Notes: generated from the letters alone by a model not told the origin. 64,000 nucleotides of DNA from Rhabditoides inermis (GCA_963966185.1 CAWZYM010000429.1:252501-316500); one strand, 5' to 3'. Positions 49,737 to 61,190 are shown, counted from the first letter of the stretch. Numbers and translations: made by a program.

Positions 49737-52247
49737 CTCCTTTTCTCAAACCAGGTCGCAACCTGAAATTCCAGTATCGTCAGGTCATCCCAATTCAAAG
49801 TTAATCCACACCTCCTACCCACCTTCTCCCTTCTCCTTCCACTTCCTCCTTTCTGCTTCTCGTATCCACTCGCCCGTCGCTCCGCATCCTCCACCACAGT
49901 GCGAGTCCGCGACTAGGAAGGGACAATGTATCATTTATGAACCGTGAACTATAAAACAAATACCTGTCCTCGCTGCTTGTAATTGTTCGAGACCGTCTTC
50001 CCCTGTCCCTCCTCTCCTCCCTCCTTGCTCTCGCTGTCAGTGTAGCTGATGTCAGTCAGATCCTCACCCTACAATTCAATGAGTCAAAGGTATTCAGTCA
50101 AATGGAATCACATACATTCCGTTCCTCTCCCTGCATCTCGACATCTTCTCCACTGGATATCCTCTCTCGCCTCCTCTTCTCTGGCGACAAGTCACTGTCC
50201 CCACGAGGGTGGCTCCCTCTCGCTCCTCCCTCCTCCACCATCGTCTCCCCCTTGGTCTCCTTATGTCTCCCCTTCCAGTCGGGGAAACACTCTTTTTGAA
50301 GAGAAGCGAGACGAGAAGCGATCTGATAATGATATAAATGAATGAATTTGAGAGCCTTTGGGTACCTTTGGGTCTCTCCTATGGCTGACGAGACGAGCGC
50401 CCGCGGTGCACTGGGCAATGTGACATTGTGTGTTGCCATTATCTGAAAAAAATGTACGTGACAATAACAAGTACGAACTTGAACACTCACTGTTGAATCC
50501 ACGACCACAGGCGGAGCAGCTGTAGATGCCGGGAGGAGAGAGGTGAATGTCCGCATGATTGAATGTGTTGCGCACGTGAGCGGGACATTTCTGAATTCGA
50601 GATCGATTTACGTCGCCCTGGTCGAAAAATGAAAAATGTTGCTAATAATGTGAGAACAAAAAATTAAAAGGATACAAGAGTAATATATCTCACACGGCAC
50701 TTGACAGTCCGCCGCTTCTCTCCGCGCTCTCCGTGTGCCCCGAAACAGCGAAGAATGATGGCGTTGCAAGACTTGATAGACTATAAAAAGTGTCACACCA
50801 TTGTCACATTGTCTGTATTCATATACGATATACGGACCTTGTCTGTGCGCAGATCCACGTACGGCTTCTCTCTGTTCTTCCGAATGCTTCCATGAGCATC
50901 TCGTGCGTGTTGCCACGCGTTATGAGACCCTCAAAGTACCGTTTTTTACAAAATGAACAAAAAGAAAAGAAAAAGAACATCTTACGATTTGTTCTACAGG
51001 TGCACAATTTGCACTTGTACAGCGATGGCCCATCGTAGTGAGCCAAAGCGTGCTTGAGAAGGTAGTTTGTTTGATTGATTTGGATGACCTTCTTGCACCC
51101 AGCGAACTGAAATTGGAAATCCCGAATGATAACTTGACACGAGTTGCAACACACCAGACACTTGTACGTTCCGTGCAGCAGCCGTCTACCGAGTTCCTTC
51201 ACACGCCCCGCCAAATCCTATAATATCACCATATCTGCGTAGAGAGTAGAGAAACAATCACAACACATACCTTGTCACCCTCCATCTTCATCATCACATT
51301 CTCCATCTCCTCCTCCTCTTCCTTCTTCTCCTCCTCCTCCCGAATCGAACCATGACTCTGAAAAGACAGATGAAAGCACGACATCTGCAATCACTACCGT
51401 ATCGTCGTCGCTCTTCTCGAATGTCTCGTCGGAGTTCCGGTCAGAATCGATTGATGATCTGAAGATTGAAACATGAACACAGACGATTGTGTCAAACCCA
51501 CTCATCGTCCGTCTTCTCTCCCTCCCCCTCCTCCCTCTTCCTCTTCCGGTTCCCACGCAGCCGACCCGTCTCCCACCCTCCCTCGTCGTCAGACTCGCCA
51601 GTCTCGTCGTCGGAACTGAAAAGGTAGAATGAGACCATAAATATCAGTTATATACTCACTCGTCTTCCCCCTCCTTTCCCTCCTTGTCAGCCCGCTTCCT
51701 GCGAGTCACCCCCTCCTCCTCATCGCTCGTCTCTCCTGTCTCCTCCTTACTAGAGTGGACGGAGTGCACCGGTGGTCTGCAGTACAAACATGAAATGAGA
51801 GGATTCTACCGAAACTCACTCTTCCCCCTGTTCCATTTCCTCCTCTCCATACTCGCTCGTCTCGTCCGTCTCTCCTCCATTCGTGCAGTCGGAATCCACC
51901 CGGCACCTCGAATACAAAACATGCAATCAATCGATCGTATGCAACTCACTCCCACTCTTCTCCCTCCTCTTCGATCATCTCTCTAATCCTTCGCCCCTCT
52001 CCACTCTGCCTCTCTGCCACAGCTCTCTCCTCCCCCCATTCGCAGTCACTCGATTGATCCGATTTCATCGGAGACCTGAACAAGAAAATGGCATGATGAT
52101 ATAGGTTTTCGACTCACTGTTCCATCGGCTGTGCATCCTCTCGCTCCCGCAGTTGGGGCCACATCAAGTCCACTACGTCTTCCTCTTCCTCCTCTTTCTT
52201 CACTCCGAAACACGCGAGAACGAGCTCCCAGATGGAGATCCAGGTCT

Positions 52248-52297
<50 letters not shown>

Positions 52298-52788
52298 CCT
52301 CTCTCTCTCTCTCTCTCTCTCTCCCTCTCTCTCTCTCTCTCTCCCTCTCTCTCCACCTTGTCGCTCCTGCGGTCCTTGACTGCTTCCTCTGGCGGATCCG
52401 CATCCGAGTGGCACTGCTCCACATGCTGCCGAACTGATTTGCGAACTGAACGAGAAATGTTTTTTTACGATTAGAAATTCCCATATCCGAGGTTCTGTCG
52501 GTTTCAACTAATTACGAACAACATGGCAATTTATGGACGGACGGCAGCCGCGACAACTGACAACTACGTTTATAATTATGAAACATATGTAATGTAGAAA
52601 CTAACCGTTAGCCTTGAAAGGACAGAGTGTGCAGCGGAAGAGAGAGCGTCCCTTGTAGTGGTGGACAGCTGCATGTCTCCCAAGGGCGACAAGAGAGCAT
52701 GCAGAGACGACGGGAGACAGACAGCCAGGAATCTGAAAGGAAGAGAATGAGGGGGGAGGGAGAAAGAGAGAAAGAGAGAAAGAGAGAA

Positions 52789-52823
<35 letters not shown>

Positions 52824-54087
52824 TGCTCACCCACCTTGCACTTTGTCTGATGCGGGAGAGACAGAGCGAGTTGAAGAGCGGCCTCCCGCAGTCGCTGCCT
52901 CTCCTCCTCTGCTTCTGTCGAACCCTTCTCCACCGGCCTCTCGCAATCACGCATCGGATCCTGCACAATAGTAATGCAGCAGTATACCATACAGTTGAAC
53001 ACACTCACCTTTTCAGGTGCACCCTGTCTTTCCTCCACCTGCGCTCGCCTCCTCTTCCCCTCTCCAATCGGGTCGTCTCCTCCCCGCTTCTTGGTCGTCT
53101 CGCGAGTCTCCTCTCCCTGCAAATTCACAAGACATTAGGGTGAGGTGTGTGTGCTGCAACCAACCATTCCAGTGTGATTCATCTTCTGTGCGATGTTCTG
53201 GCCATTAGAATCGACCCGCTTCCTCTTCTTCCTCTTCTTCCTCTTCTTCTGGTTCGCCTAGGAGCATACAACATGCAATGAACAAAGCAATATATGAACT
53301 CATCCTACCTTCGCAGTGACGTCATCATCCTCCAGCATCGAACCACGACTCTGAAAAGACAGGTTAAATTATGGCATTTGCAATCATTACCGTATAGCAG
53401 TCGCTCTCCTCGTATGTCTCATCGGAATCCCTGTCGGAATCCACCGATGATCTGAAGTTCAAAGTATGAAATCGAAGGATTGTGTCAAACTCACTCATCG
53501 TCTGTCTTCTCTTCCTCTCCCTCCTCCTCCTCCCTCTTCTTCATCCTCTTTCCACGCAGCCGGCGCGTATCCCATTTTCCCTCGTCGTCAGACTCGCCCG
53601 TCACGTCGTCAGAACTGAAAAAAATAGAATGAGACCATGACAGCCATGTCAGTCATATCTATACTCACTCGTCTCCCCTCTCCTCTCGATGGACAGCCGC
53701 AGGCCTCCGAAGTCTGCCCTCGTCTGCTTTTGTCGAACCCTTCTCCAGCGGCCTCTCACGATCACGTATCGGCGCCTGCTTGTATTGGCTGTGGGGGACG
53801 ACGGTCTCCTTCTCCAACTCCATCCTCTGCTCCTGCTCCGGGATGGCGTCCTCCTCCCTCTCCTCCTCCACATCATACATCTCCGTGTCCTCCTCTTTCA
53901 CCGCCTGCGCTCCTTGCGGCGTCTCGTCGTTCTTACTGAAAAACGCATAAAAATGTATAATGAATAGTTCATGTATAAGGAAAAACACCTACCGCTGACT
54001 CGTAGCATCGTGGTCCTCGTCGTCGCTGCTCAGAGTGATGCAATCCGGATCAACCTAGAATACGGAAAATTGACAAAAGAGAGAGAG

Positions 54088-54124
<37 letters not shown>

Positions 54125-55006
54125 TTGCTATGTACGCTCACCTTCACAATGACCTCGGAACCAGGTTCCTGAAAAACAACATCAACATGAAATCTGTTCA
54201 AAGGTTAAATGAATCAAGAATGAAGACTGCTCACCTGTTTCACTCGACCCTGTCCATCGGCCGTGGCGACGCGAGCTGAAATTGGTGTGATCTCTCTCTC
54301 TCATCTCTCTCTCATCTCTCTCCTCTCTTTCCTCCCTCTCTCCTCTCTCTCTCTCTCTCCTTTCTCTCTCTCCTCTCTCTCACACCTCTCAGCTCTCGCA
54401 TCTGCTCCTCCATCTTCTCCCGCTCTTCGAATCTCGCCCGCTGCTCCTCTTCCCACCGCTTCTTCCAATGAGACGCGTCCTCGACGTGCTTGTCACCTGA
54501 AGCAATGATACAATATCATGTTACTGTATAAATTACAAACTCTCTCCACCCACCCCTCCTTCTCTCCCCGCGTCGCTTGCGCCTCTTCTTTCCGAGCGTG
54601 GTCATCGACTGATCCTCCGACGAAATCTCATCGCTGATCGAATCCTGCAACAGATAATGAATCTGAATCAGAATCGGAGATGTATCCGGCATCGTTCCAG
54701 AACGGCGAGACAAGCACTCACCTCGTCTCGGTTCGTCTTCTCCCCGGAAGAGAGCAACGGCGAGTTTGCTGCCATCTGGATTTATCACATGGAAACATTG
54801 TGCAACCACGTCTCAATCACACTACTTCCAATCTTAAATACTTTCACTACATCGATACATGCTGGGTGATTACAATGACTATTCAAAAGTCTTCCATGCA
54901 TTCACACACCGCTCACCTTCTCCTGTGCCGCGTCCTTTTCCATATCTCCTCCTCCTCCCTTTCCTCCTCCTCCTCCTTCCAGTGTCGTATTGGTAGTGTT
55001 ATTCAT
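49579..55006 (-). CDS. Large intact C2H2/C2HC zinc-finger protein, about 30+ exons
   Basis: Starts MNNTTNTTLEGGGGGKGG at 55006, directly after a TTCAG that could take a spliced leader. Exons checked in phase include 55006-54917, 54775-54722, 54644-54554, 54496-54386, 54275-54235, 54168-54142, 54054-53993, 53935-53669, 53614-53495, 53451-53391, 53350-53309, 53257-53165, 53116-53009, 52960-52835, 52732-52606, 52445-52357, 52245-52118, 52075-51950, and on to the TGA at 49581-49579; about 1,090 residues by adding exons. Order: acidic and coiled-coil-like E/K-rich N-terminal third (FEEREKMEEQMRELR), a first finger (CTLC to VEQC), long acidic repeats (SDDE), then YKCL, the finger CKLC-x12-H-x4-H, CRKC, the C2HC finger CSAC to IAQC, CFPDW and the tail CFPRRKRVEQ. 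Nuclear role inferred. It keeps the complete central region that the LTR disrupts in the 28540 gene. Confidence 0.8.
53309..53350 (-). other. Chimeric exon joining two units of the zinc-finger family
   Basis: This 42-nt exon of the 49579-55006 gene begins like exon 14 of the family (SRGSM) and ends like exon 4 (DDVTAK before GTAGGATG; compare DVTAE before GTAGCATG at 29021). It is therefore a junction made by unequal recombination, with frame kept on both sides. Confidence 0.7.
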
Positions 55007-55299
55007 CTGAACATTTAAAACCATGGGAGAAACAATTGGTTCACAAAAGATATTTCCACGGTACAGAAACCGTTCAGTATTGGCCAACACAATTACGCGC
55101 AATCGGGAAAAAAAACTGTTTTATCAACATCAACAACTGTACAGCAAACAATACGCAAAATAAAATCTTCCAATATAAACTGAGTACGGCAAGTGACGGA
55201 AAAAAACACTAATGTAACGATACAACAATAGAGTGAACACCACTCACCCACTCGGCAGATGCGTACGCAAATAGAGGAGGCAATCTGATTCTCCTAGTC

Positions 55300-55780
55300 T
55301 CCTAGTCTCCATACGTACCTTCTTCTCCTGCTTCCTCCGCACACATCCGCGGCATCACATGAGCGCTCAGAGGAGAAGCATAGCCGTCTAATGCGAAACA
55401 CTTCCCCTGCCACCTGAACAAATCGATTACCAGGCGTCACGAACCATTGCGAAATCGCTGCGTGATTGCGAGCGAATCTGAGTAGGATTCATTGCTGGAA
55501 ATTGCTCCGGAATCAATTTTTCTCCGGAACTTCCTTTTTTTTGGAAGGCATTTGCTCTCTTCTCTTCACACCCTCCCCCTGTCCACTCACTGTTCGTTCG
55601 GAACTGCGAGCATCCACTCTCCTTGCACCCGAACAAGATCGGGTGTGCTAGGTGAAGGTAGCTGTGACGGGGACGGCTGCCGGAAAACACACTCACTCGC
55701 ACACCTGCAAGCGAAACATATTCCAACTTTTGTATGACGCAAGCAAAGTGGGCCGGTAACATCATCAAGTCGATCATCAT
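55300..55780 (-). pseudogene. Zinc-finger exons of the small-gene type, isolated
   Basis: An exon at about 55730-55592 reads PRHSYLHLAHPILFGC then CSQFRTN before GTGAGT, a relative of HSYLHLQPVMYGC in the gene at 13070, with two Cys altered in spacing (CKESGC). A possible last exon at about 55408-55320 has KCFALDGYASP. The intervening part of the finger is not found. Likely leftover exons. Confidence 0.5.
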
Positions 55781-56109
55781 GATCTATATTAGCCACTCGC
55801 TTCTTGGCTAATTGTAAGATATGGCCATTCTCTTCCAAACCAGTCTTTCCACCATTGCTCATTCATAGTGAATGATGAATAAGTTTAAAACAAAACCAAA
55901 GAGTTGTTTTCATTGCGATCACGATAGTATTCAGTCCGTTCGAAACCGGTTCACAAGTCTTGAAAACGATGTTTGGTCGCGTTTCGAAGAAACAGAATGC
56001 TAGTTGAACGATGTGATTTGCAAAAAAATGGAAATGCCCGCGCGCACCTCCGTTCCCGGCGGCATCGCCTTCAGAGCCACCATGTAGATGTGCGCCGACG
56101 TGGGGTGCA

Positions 56110-56960
56110 CAGGTTGCGCACCGACCTGCAACGCTCTCCCTCTCTCTCTCCCTCTCTCTCTATGTATCTCTCTCTCTCTCCCTCTCTCCACTCACGTCAT
56201 CGGCATGCAATTAGGCCAGTAGCTGTGGCTCATGAACCGCGCGGCGTTGCCGATCCGGAACGGGTCTATGTGGTACTCCACCGACAGCTTCTGCAAGACG
56301 CCGAATCAATCGATAAATAAATATGTAATGTAATGCTCACATCAATCGACAAGGATAGTCATTCATCAATAATCCAAATTGCTCTATTACTAAAGGAAAG
56401 TCGAACATGGAAATGCTGTACGGAAATGGGAAATACAACAAATACATAAATAAAGAGCAATAGAGAGAATACTCACGGCTCTCATCAACGATGACATTAA
56501 AGATGGAGGGGTTGAGATCGACGAGCTCCTTCTTGAAGACGTTGAGGTTGCACAGCGCCTGCGGCTCATCGCGCATGTCAGCCAAGAACTTGCCCACATA
56601 GCGGATCCGAATCTGAAGGAAAACACATGAACACATCAGAAATCATTATTTGCGACACAACAAAAAACACGTACAGGTTCTCAACCGGCGACGGCGTAGC
56701 AGACGCGAGCACAAAGGCGGCCGCCGATGCGTTCAGCTTGTGGGTGGGTGGGCATCGCGGCAGCTATAGGCATCTCAGCTTGGACGGACTCCACATTATT
56801 CCGCGCAGAAATCGTAGCCGCCTGAACAACATCGTCAAAATGAAACATACCTTGTCGCTGCACTCGAGTGTGACGGCAGGAGCTCTCTCGGGAAGAGCAG
56901 CAACGGGGGCAACGGGGGCGACAGGGACAACGGGGGAGGTAGGCGCCATAGCCGAGGGCG
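56110..56960 (-). pseudogene. SET-domain gene remnant
   Basis: A possible start MAPTSPVVPVAPVAPVA lies near 56950, a Pro/Ala-rich leader. An exon at 56613-56480 contains YVGKFLADMRDEPQALCN then KKELVDLNPSIFNVIVDES. An exon at 56292-56197 contains EYHIDPFRIGNAARFMSHSY then WPNC, the NHSC-type core of a SET methyltransferase with Y instead of the usual C after SHS. An exon at 56128-56050 contains IYMVALKAMPPGTE, matching the alr-I-PGEE strand. In this reading the phase changes by one nt at both internal junctions, so the exons do not give one open product. Histone-methyltransferase ancestry is supported by the motifs; function is doubtful. Confidence 0.55.
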
Positions 56961-57069
56961 GAGAGGCAAAGAGGGCGCCGGAGCACCACCAGCGCCAGTC
57001 TGCGCACTCGCAAACTCGTCTCGGTTGGTGAACGAGGGAGAGAAAGAGAGGAGAGATGCCCACCCACCT

Positions 57070-57997
57070 TGCACTCTGTCTGCTGCGGGAGACAGGGCGA
57101 GTTGAACAGCGGTGTCCCGCAGTCGTTGTCTCTCCTCCTCTGCTTCTGTCGAACTTGTTCAAATCGTCTCTCCTTTTCACATACCGGTTCCTATAAAATA
57201 GTTGATCAAAAGTGATACAGGTCAACCACTCACCTCATTATGTACATCCTGTTTCTCCTCCTCTTGCCTCCTCTTCTTCTCTCCAATCGGGTTGCCTCTT
57301 CCTCTCTTATTCTCCGCGGTCTTCTCGCGAGTCGCGAGTCTCCTCTCCCTGCAAATTCACAAGACATTAGGGTGAGGTGTGCGCACTTAACCAACCCTTC
57401 CAGCGTGCTTCATCTTCTGCGCGATGTTCTGGTCATTGGAATCGACCCGCTTCCTCTTTTTGTTCTTCTTCTGACTCACCTAGAATGATATAGTCGACTA
57501 ATCAATACATGAACACATACTACCTCCGAAGTGACGTCATCGTCAGCCGTCGCATGCGCGCGCTCCCGCCTTCCACCTGCGCTCTTCTGCAGATTCTCCC
57601 GAATCACAAATTGTTATCCAATCGTGATCACGACACATACCGCAGCCGCCGTCGTCTCCTTCTTCTCTCCTCCCGGACCGGACTCGAACCCGATACTCGC
57701 CCCGTTGCCAGCAGACTGCACCAGCTGAAACGTACACTCCCCAGTCGTACCTGTCTCCTCATCCACTTACCTGTGCAATGTCCACGTAGACAGCTCTCCA
57801 GTCGGCGGTCCGAGAGACGTCGATGGTGGCTTCGTCGCTGTTCTGCGAGACACCGCAGCCATGCAGGAGCACGAACTAGATGGCATCGATCGATCGATAT
57901 CCGCCCGCATGACTCACCCTTACCAGCTGCTTGTTGAAGTCGATTTTGTCGTCGGGAATCGGCGACGGGCGGTCAGGAGACGTGGCGGATCCGTCAT
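57070..57997 (-). pseudogene. 5' unit of the zinc-finger family with a frameshifted first exon
   Basis: Seven exons correspond to exons 1-7 of the 28540 gene: ATGACGGATCC at 57997, FVLLHGCGVSQNSD, LVQSAGNGASIGFESG, NLQKSAGG, VSQKKNKKRKRVDSN, a sixth with KRRQEEEKQD, and a seventh ending QQTECK near 57065. Exon 1 has one nt fewer than its paralogues (ACCGCCCGTCGCCG against ACCGTCCGTCTACCG), which shifts it into an early stop. The usual exon 4 acceptor ATTCAG is ATTCGG, with a possible replacement GGGAG. The sixth exon needs an acceptor 5 nt downstream to stay open. No fingers follow; the next DNA is the SET remnant. Confidence 0.65.
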
Positions 57998-58319
57998 TCT
58001 AAATGAAACAATAGGATCTGACCAAACAAACGCGCAGCAAACGAAATCGATTCCGCGCAAACTCGACTGTCTCACAATTCGTAATCTGTTGGCTTGCCGG
58101 CTGACTAAGTGACGTCAATATGAGCACTATTGATGTGTATTCCAAATAGTATCGAGCATTAAAAACGGAAATTAAAAAAAGAACAAATACAACGTAATCG
58201 AAAACGCACAATATAAAACGCTGAAAGACACTTAGAAAAACGGCATCGCAACGTGTTGTGACGTCACTTTTCCTGTCCTTTTTCGCGCCTTTTTTCGCAC
58301 GGGACAGAGATGGCATCGA

Positions 58320-58990
58320 TTCGATTGGTGCGGCACATTCATCATACTACCACAGTTGAAAACGTAACATAAACAAATAACACATTACTAAAAGTTCTGT
58401 GATAGAATACGTGCAATAGGAAGGTAGTAGCTTATTAGATCAATAGTAATGTTACTCAAAAAGGGAAAAGAGCGGACACCTTTCTCAAACCAGGTCGTGT
58501 CCTGAAATTCCAGTTTAGTGAGGACATCTCATATCAGTGCATGGAAACCTTTCACTCACGCGGCGTGCGCGTGGCTGTCTCTGTCCGATCGCCGACTTGA
58601 CATCACCGAGGCATCGACGGAAGCGAGTCGTGCCCTGGAATATCAAGTGAATGTCGACTCCTTCCACACTCCACCCATCTTCGTCCGCCGCTCAGCGTCC
58701 TCCATCAGAGTGCGAGTCCGCGTCTGGAAAGGGGCATTGCACAATCTTTTGTGTATAGACTATCAACCATGTCCAGTCCTTGCAGCTTGTCCGACACTGC
58801 CTTCCCCTGTCTCTCCTCTCATCACTCCTCGCTCTCACTGTCAGTGTAGCTGATGACAGTCAGAGCGTCATCCTGCAGTTCAATGAGTCAACTTATTTAG
58901 CCAATTGGAATCGCATACATTCCGTTCCTCTCCCTGCGTCTCGACATCTTCTCTGCTGTGCATCCTCTCTCGCCTCCTCTGGTCATTAGT
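58320..58990 (-). pseudogene. 3' fragment of the zinc-finger family
   Basis: After CTGCAG at about 58880 the minus strand reads ALTVISYTDSESEE and stops, and after CCAG at about 58726 reads TRTRTLMEDAERRTKMGG and stops; both match exons near the end of the 49579-55006 gene (DISYTDSESKEGG; SRTRTVVEDAERRASG). The terminal CFPRR exon is missing. A degenerate duplicate adjoining the cluster. Confidence 0.65.
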
Positions 58991-59049
58991 AAATCATACA
59001 ACATATACAACATACCATCATACAATCATACTATCATACGATCATACTA

Positions 59050-59245
59050 CGGTATCATACCATCATACCACCATACCACCATACCACCATACCACCATAC
59101 CACCATACCACCATACCACCATACCACCATACCACCATACCACCATACCACCATACCACCATACCACCATACCACCATACCACCATACCACCATACTACC
59201 ATACCACCATACCACCATTCCACCATACTACCATACCACCAAACC
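59050..59245. repeat. 8-bp minisatellite (ATACCACC)n
   Basis: About 24 units of ATACCACC with a few single-base variants. Starts after a diverged lead-in (CATACTATCATACGATC). Produces a spurious open frame of Pro/Tyr/His/Thr repeats. Confidence 0.97.
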
Positions 59246-60034
59246 AGATTATCTTTTTATTTGCGGTTCTGAGTATACGAAACTCTGGTTTTTTTTAAAC
59301 AAATTGAGTGACAGCAAAGATAATGGGTTTTGCTCATCTTGCCGATTTTGGTAGAGAAGAGTGGCTATGGCTACATAACCTTTTTGTTAATAAAAAAAAC
59401 GAGCAAAGAGTAAACGGCAACGCTTTTTGCAGATCTTGTAAATCTACGTGCGTTTCACACAACGTTTTTTGTCATTGATATACAAATGTAGATGTAGAAT
59501 TTATCGGTGGTTGTTAAAATTAAAACACCGACACTCTGGAAAGGGTCACCAAGGTGAAGCAAGGAAGGTGAGAGGGAAGACAGATTGAACATAGAGGAAA
59601 GAGAAAGAGAGAGGTGTTCTTCAGAACTTGCACCGTCCAGGGTTGGCGAACAGCCAGCAGCTTTTTCATAGGCGGTGGTACCCATTCTTGTCTTCTCCTC
59701 GGTGATTGTTGGACCTAGATTCATGCAGTGGTGGTCAGTCGAACGGTCCTCTGCGACCAATTTCACCAGAAATTGGACGAAATGAACACAATGCCCTTTC
59801 TCGAGTCTCTGGTGAGTTACAAAGTTCTAGTTTCGCTTTTCGCGAAATCGAAAAGACTATCCAATCGCTTTTTGAATGTTGAATCTTTCTGAAAAAGTTT
59901 ACATACACCTGTTTTGATACCAAGACATGAATTTCACCCTTTTCTGATGGAACGGCGAGGCTCGCATTTGCATATCTACGCGAGCATCGAGCGATAGAGG
60001 GCAATTCGGCGCGAACGATACTCGCTCTTTGAAG

Positions 60035-60774
60035 TCGCCGCCGCCATTCTATCCGAGGCGGACTTGGTGATTCTCGACGAACCCACTGCTGGAATCGATG
60101 CCAAGGCTCGCCGCGAGATCTGGGACCTGCTGTCGGCGATCCGCGCGTCTGGCACGGCTATTCTCCTCACCTCGCACTCTATGAGCGAGTGCGAGGCGCT
60201 GTGCAGCCGCATTGCTGTGCTCAGCAAGGGAAAGATGATCGCCGTCGGATCCGCACAGCACCTCAAGAGAAGATGCGCACCAGAAATGTACAATCTCCGA
60301 AAACGTACAGATATCAAACAATGGTCAAACATGAAACAATAAGCAAACAATATCAACAGCAAACAATATGAAACAAAGTAAACAATGACCATCAAAGATT
60401 GATATGGTTTGAGGTACGGCAAGCACTTTTGTCTGACGATGACGCTGCCGTCTGAGGAGAGTACCGAAGAGAAGAAGAGCCAGGTGATGACTGGTATCAA
60501 GAACGAGTTCGGCGAGGCGAACGCGTCTTGCCTCATGTTCAACTCCGGCGAGGTTCAGTGCAAGGTACGCTACTTGTTCTGTGACATAAGTAATCATGTT
60601 ATTTTGTTGATCGCGCGCCAAGATGGCGACAAGTGGTCTACGATGTTCACTCGGGTCCTGGCTTTGAAGAAGACACTGGGAGTGGCCGACTTGTGTCTCT
60701 CGCAAGCATCTCTCGAGGGCACTTTCCAGTGTCTTGCCGGAGCGAATCGCAAAGCAGCCGAGGCTCACAAGTAG
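60035..60774 (+). pseudogene. ABCA-type ABC transporter, C-terminal end only
   Basis: After a TTTGAAG acceptor the exon encodes VILDEP (Walker B), the D-loop AGID, LLTSHSMSECEALCSRIAVL (H-loop His) and a QHLKRR segment. A second exon (about 60415-60564) has YGKHFCLTMTLPSEE and a third part ends LSQASLEGTFQCLAGA, the LE-x-x-F block that closes ABCA subfamily proteins (established knowledge), with TAG at 60772-60774. The junction uses GTACAA after GAAAT; the last part is open with or without an intron. Walker A, the LSGG signature and all membrane domains are missing upstream: nothing resembling them lies between 59.3 and 60 kb. This is an orphaned 3' end, so transport function is not expected. 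Confidence 0.8.
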
Positions 60775-61123
60775 ATTAGAAAACATTTATCTTATACTTT
60801 TAAATATTAACTTCGAATAACTCATATGATTGCTGGTGAAAAGCTCGGATAAACTGACGTTTTATATCATGTTATATTTAAACTATCGAAAATTAAAAAA
60901 ATTAAAAATCGAAAATTTGTGGGCATCATTTTTTTGAGAAAGCAGTTGTATGTTTTGATATACCATGGCTACCTCCCATTTCAATTTCGTAGAAACAGCT
61001 CATTTGAATCGGCTCACGCTAAAATATTGAACGTGTGCACTTCCCAGAGCGATGTAATCATACAATATTGTGATGTCAGATGTTAAAGCCAGGGACCACG
61101 AGTGTTGGAAAATACTTATCTTT

Positions 61124-61158
61124 ATCCTACGTTTCGGCTTTACGCCTTCATCAGGGAT
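61124..61158 (-). ncRNA. Hammerhead-ribozyme-like motif
   Basis: On the minus strand the order is AUCC, CUGAUGA, AGGC-GUAA-AGCC, GAAAC, GUA, GGAU. That supplies the hammerhead core CUGAUGA...GAAA, a short stem II (GGC/GCC), a two-base-pair stem III (AC/GU), an A at the expected cleavage position and a stem I of AUCC with GGAU. Minimal stem III hammerheads of this form are known from Penelope-like and related retroelements (established knowledge). One unpaired A before stem II is non-standard. Activity is inferred only. Confidence 0.5.
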
Positions 61159-61159
61159 G

Positions 61160-61190
61160 TGTGGCAATACCTCAAACTTGGGTAATTAAA
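61160..61190. repeat. Copy of the ACCTCAAACTTGGGTAATTA motif
   Basis: The 20-bp motif next to the ribozyme-like sequence also occurs at 10143 and, partly, at 3565, suggesting the end of a dispersed element. Confidence 0.6.

Noticed and set aside
58905..59354. Open frame of Pro-Tyr-His-Thr repeats
   Set aside because: Product of the ATACCACC minisatellite.
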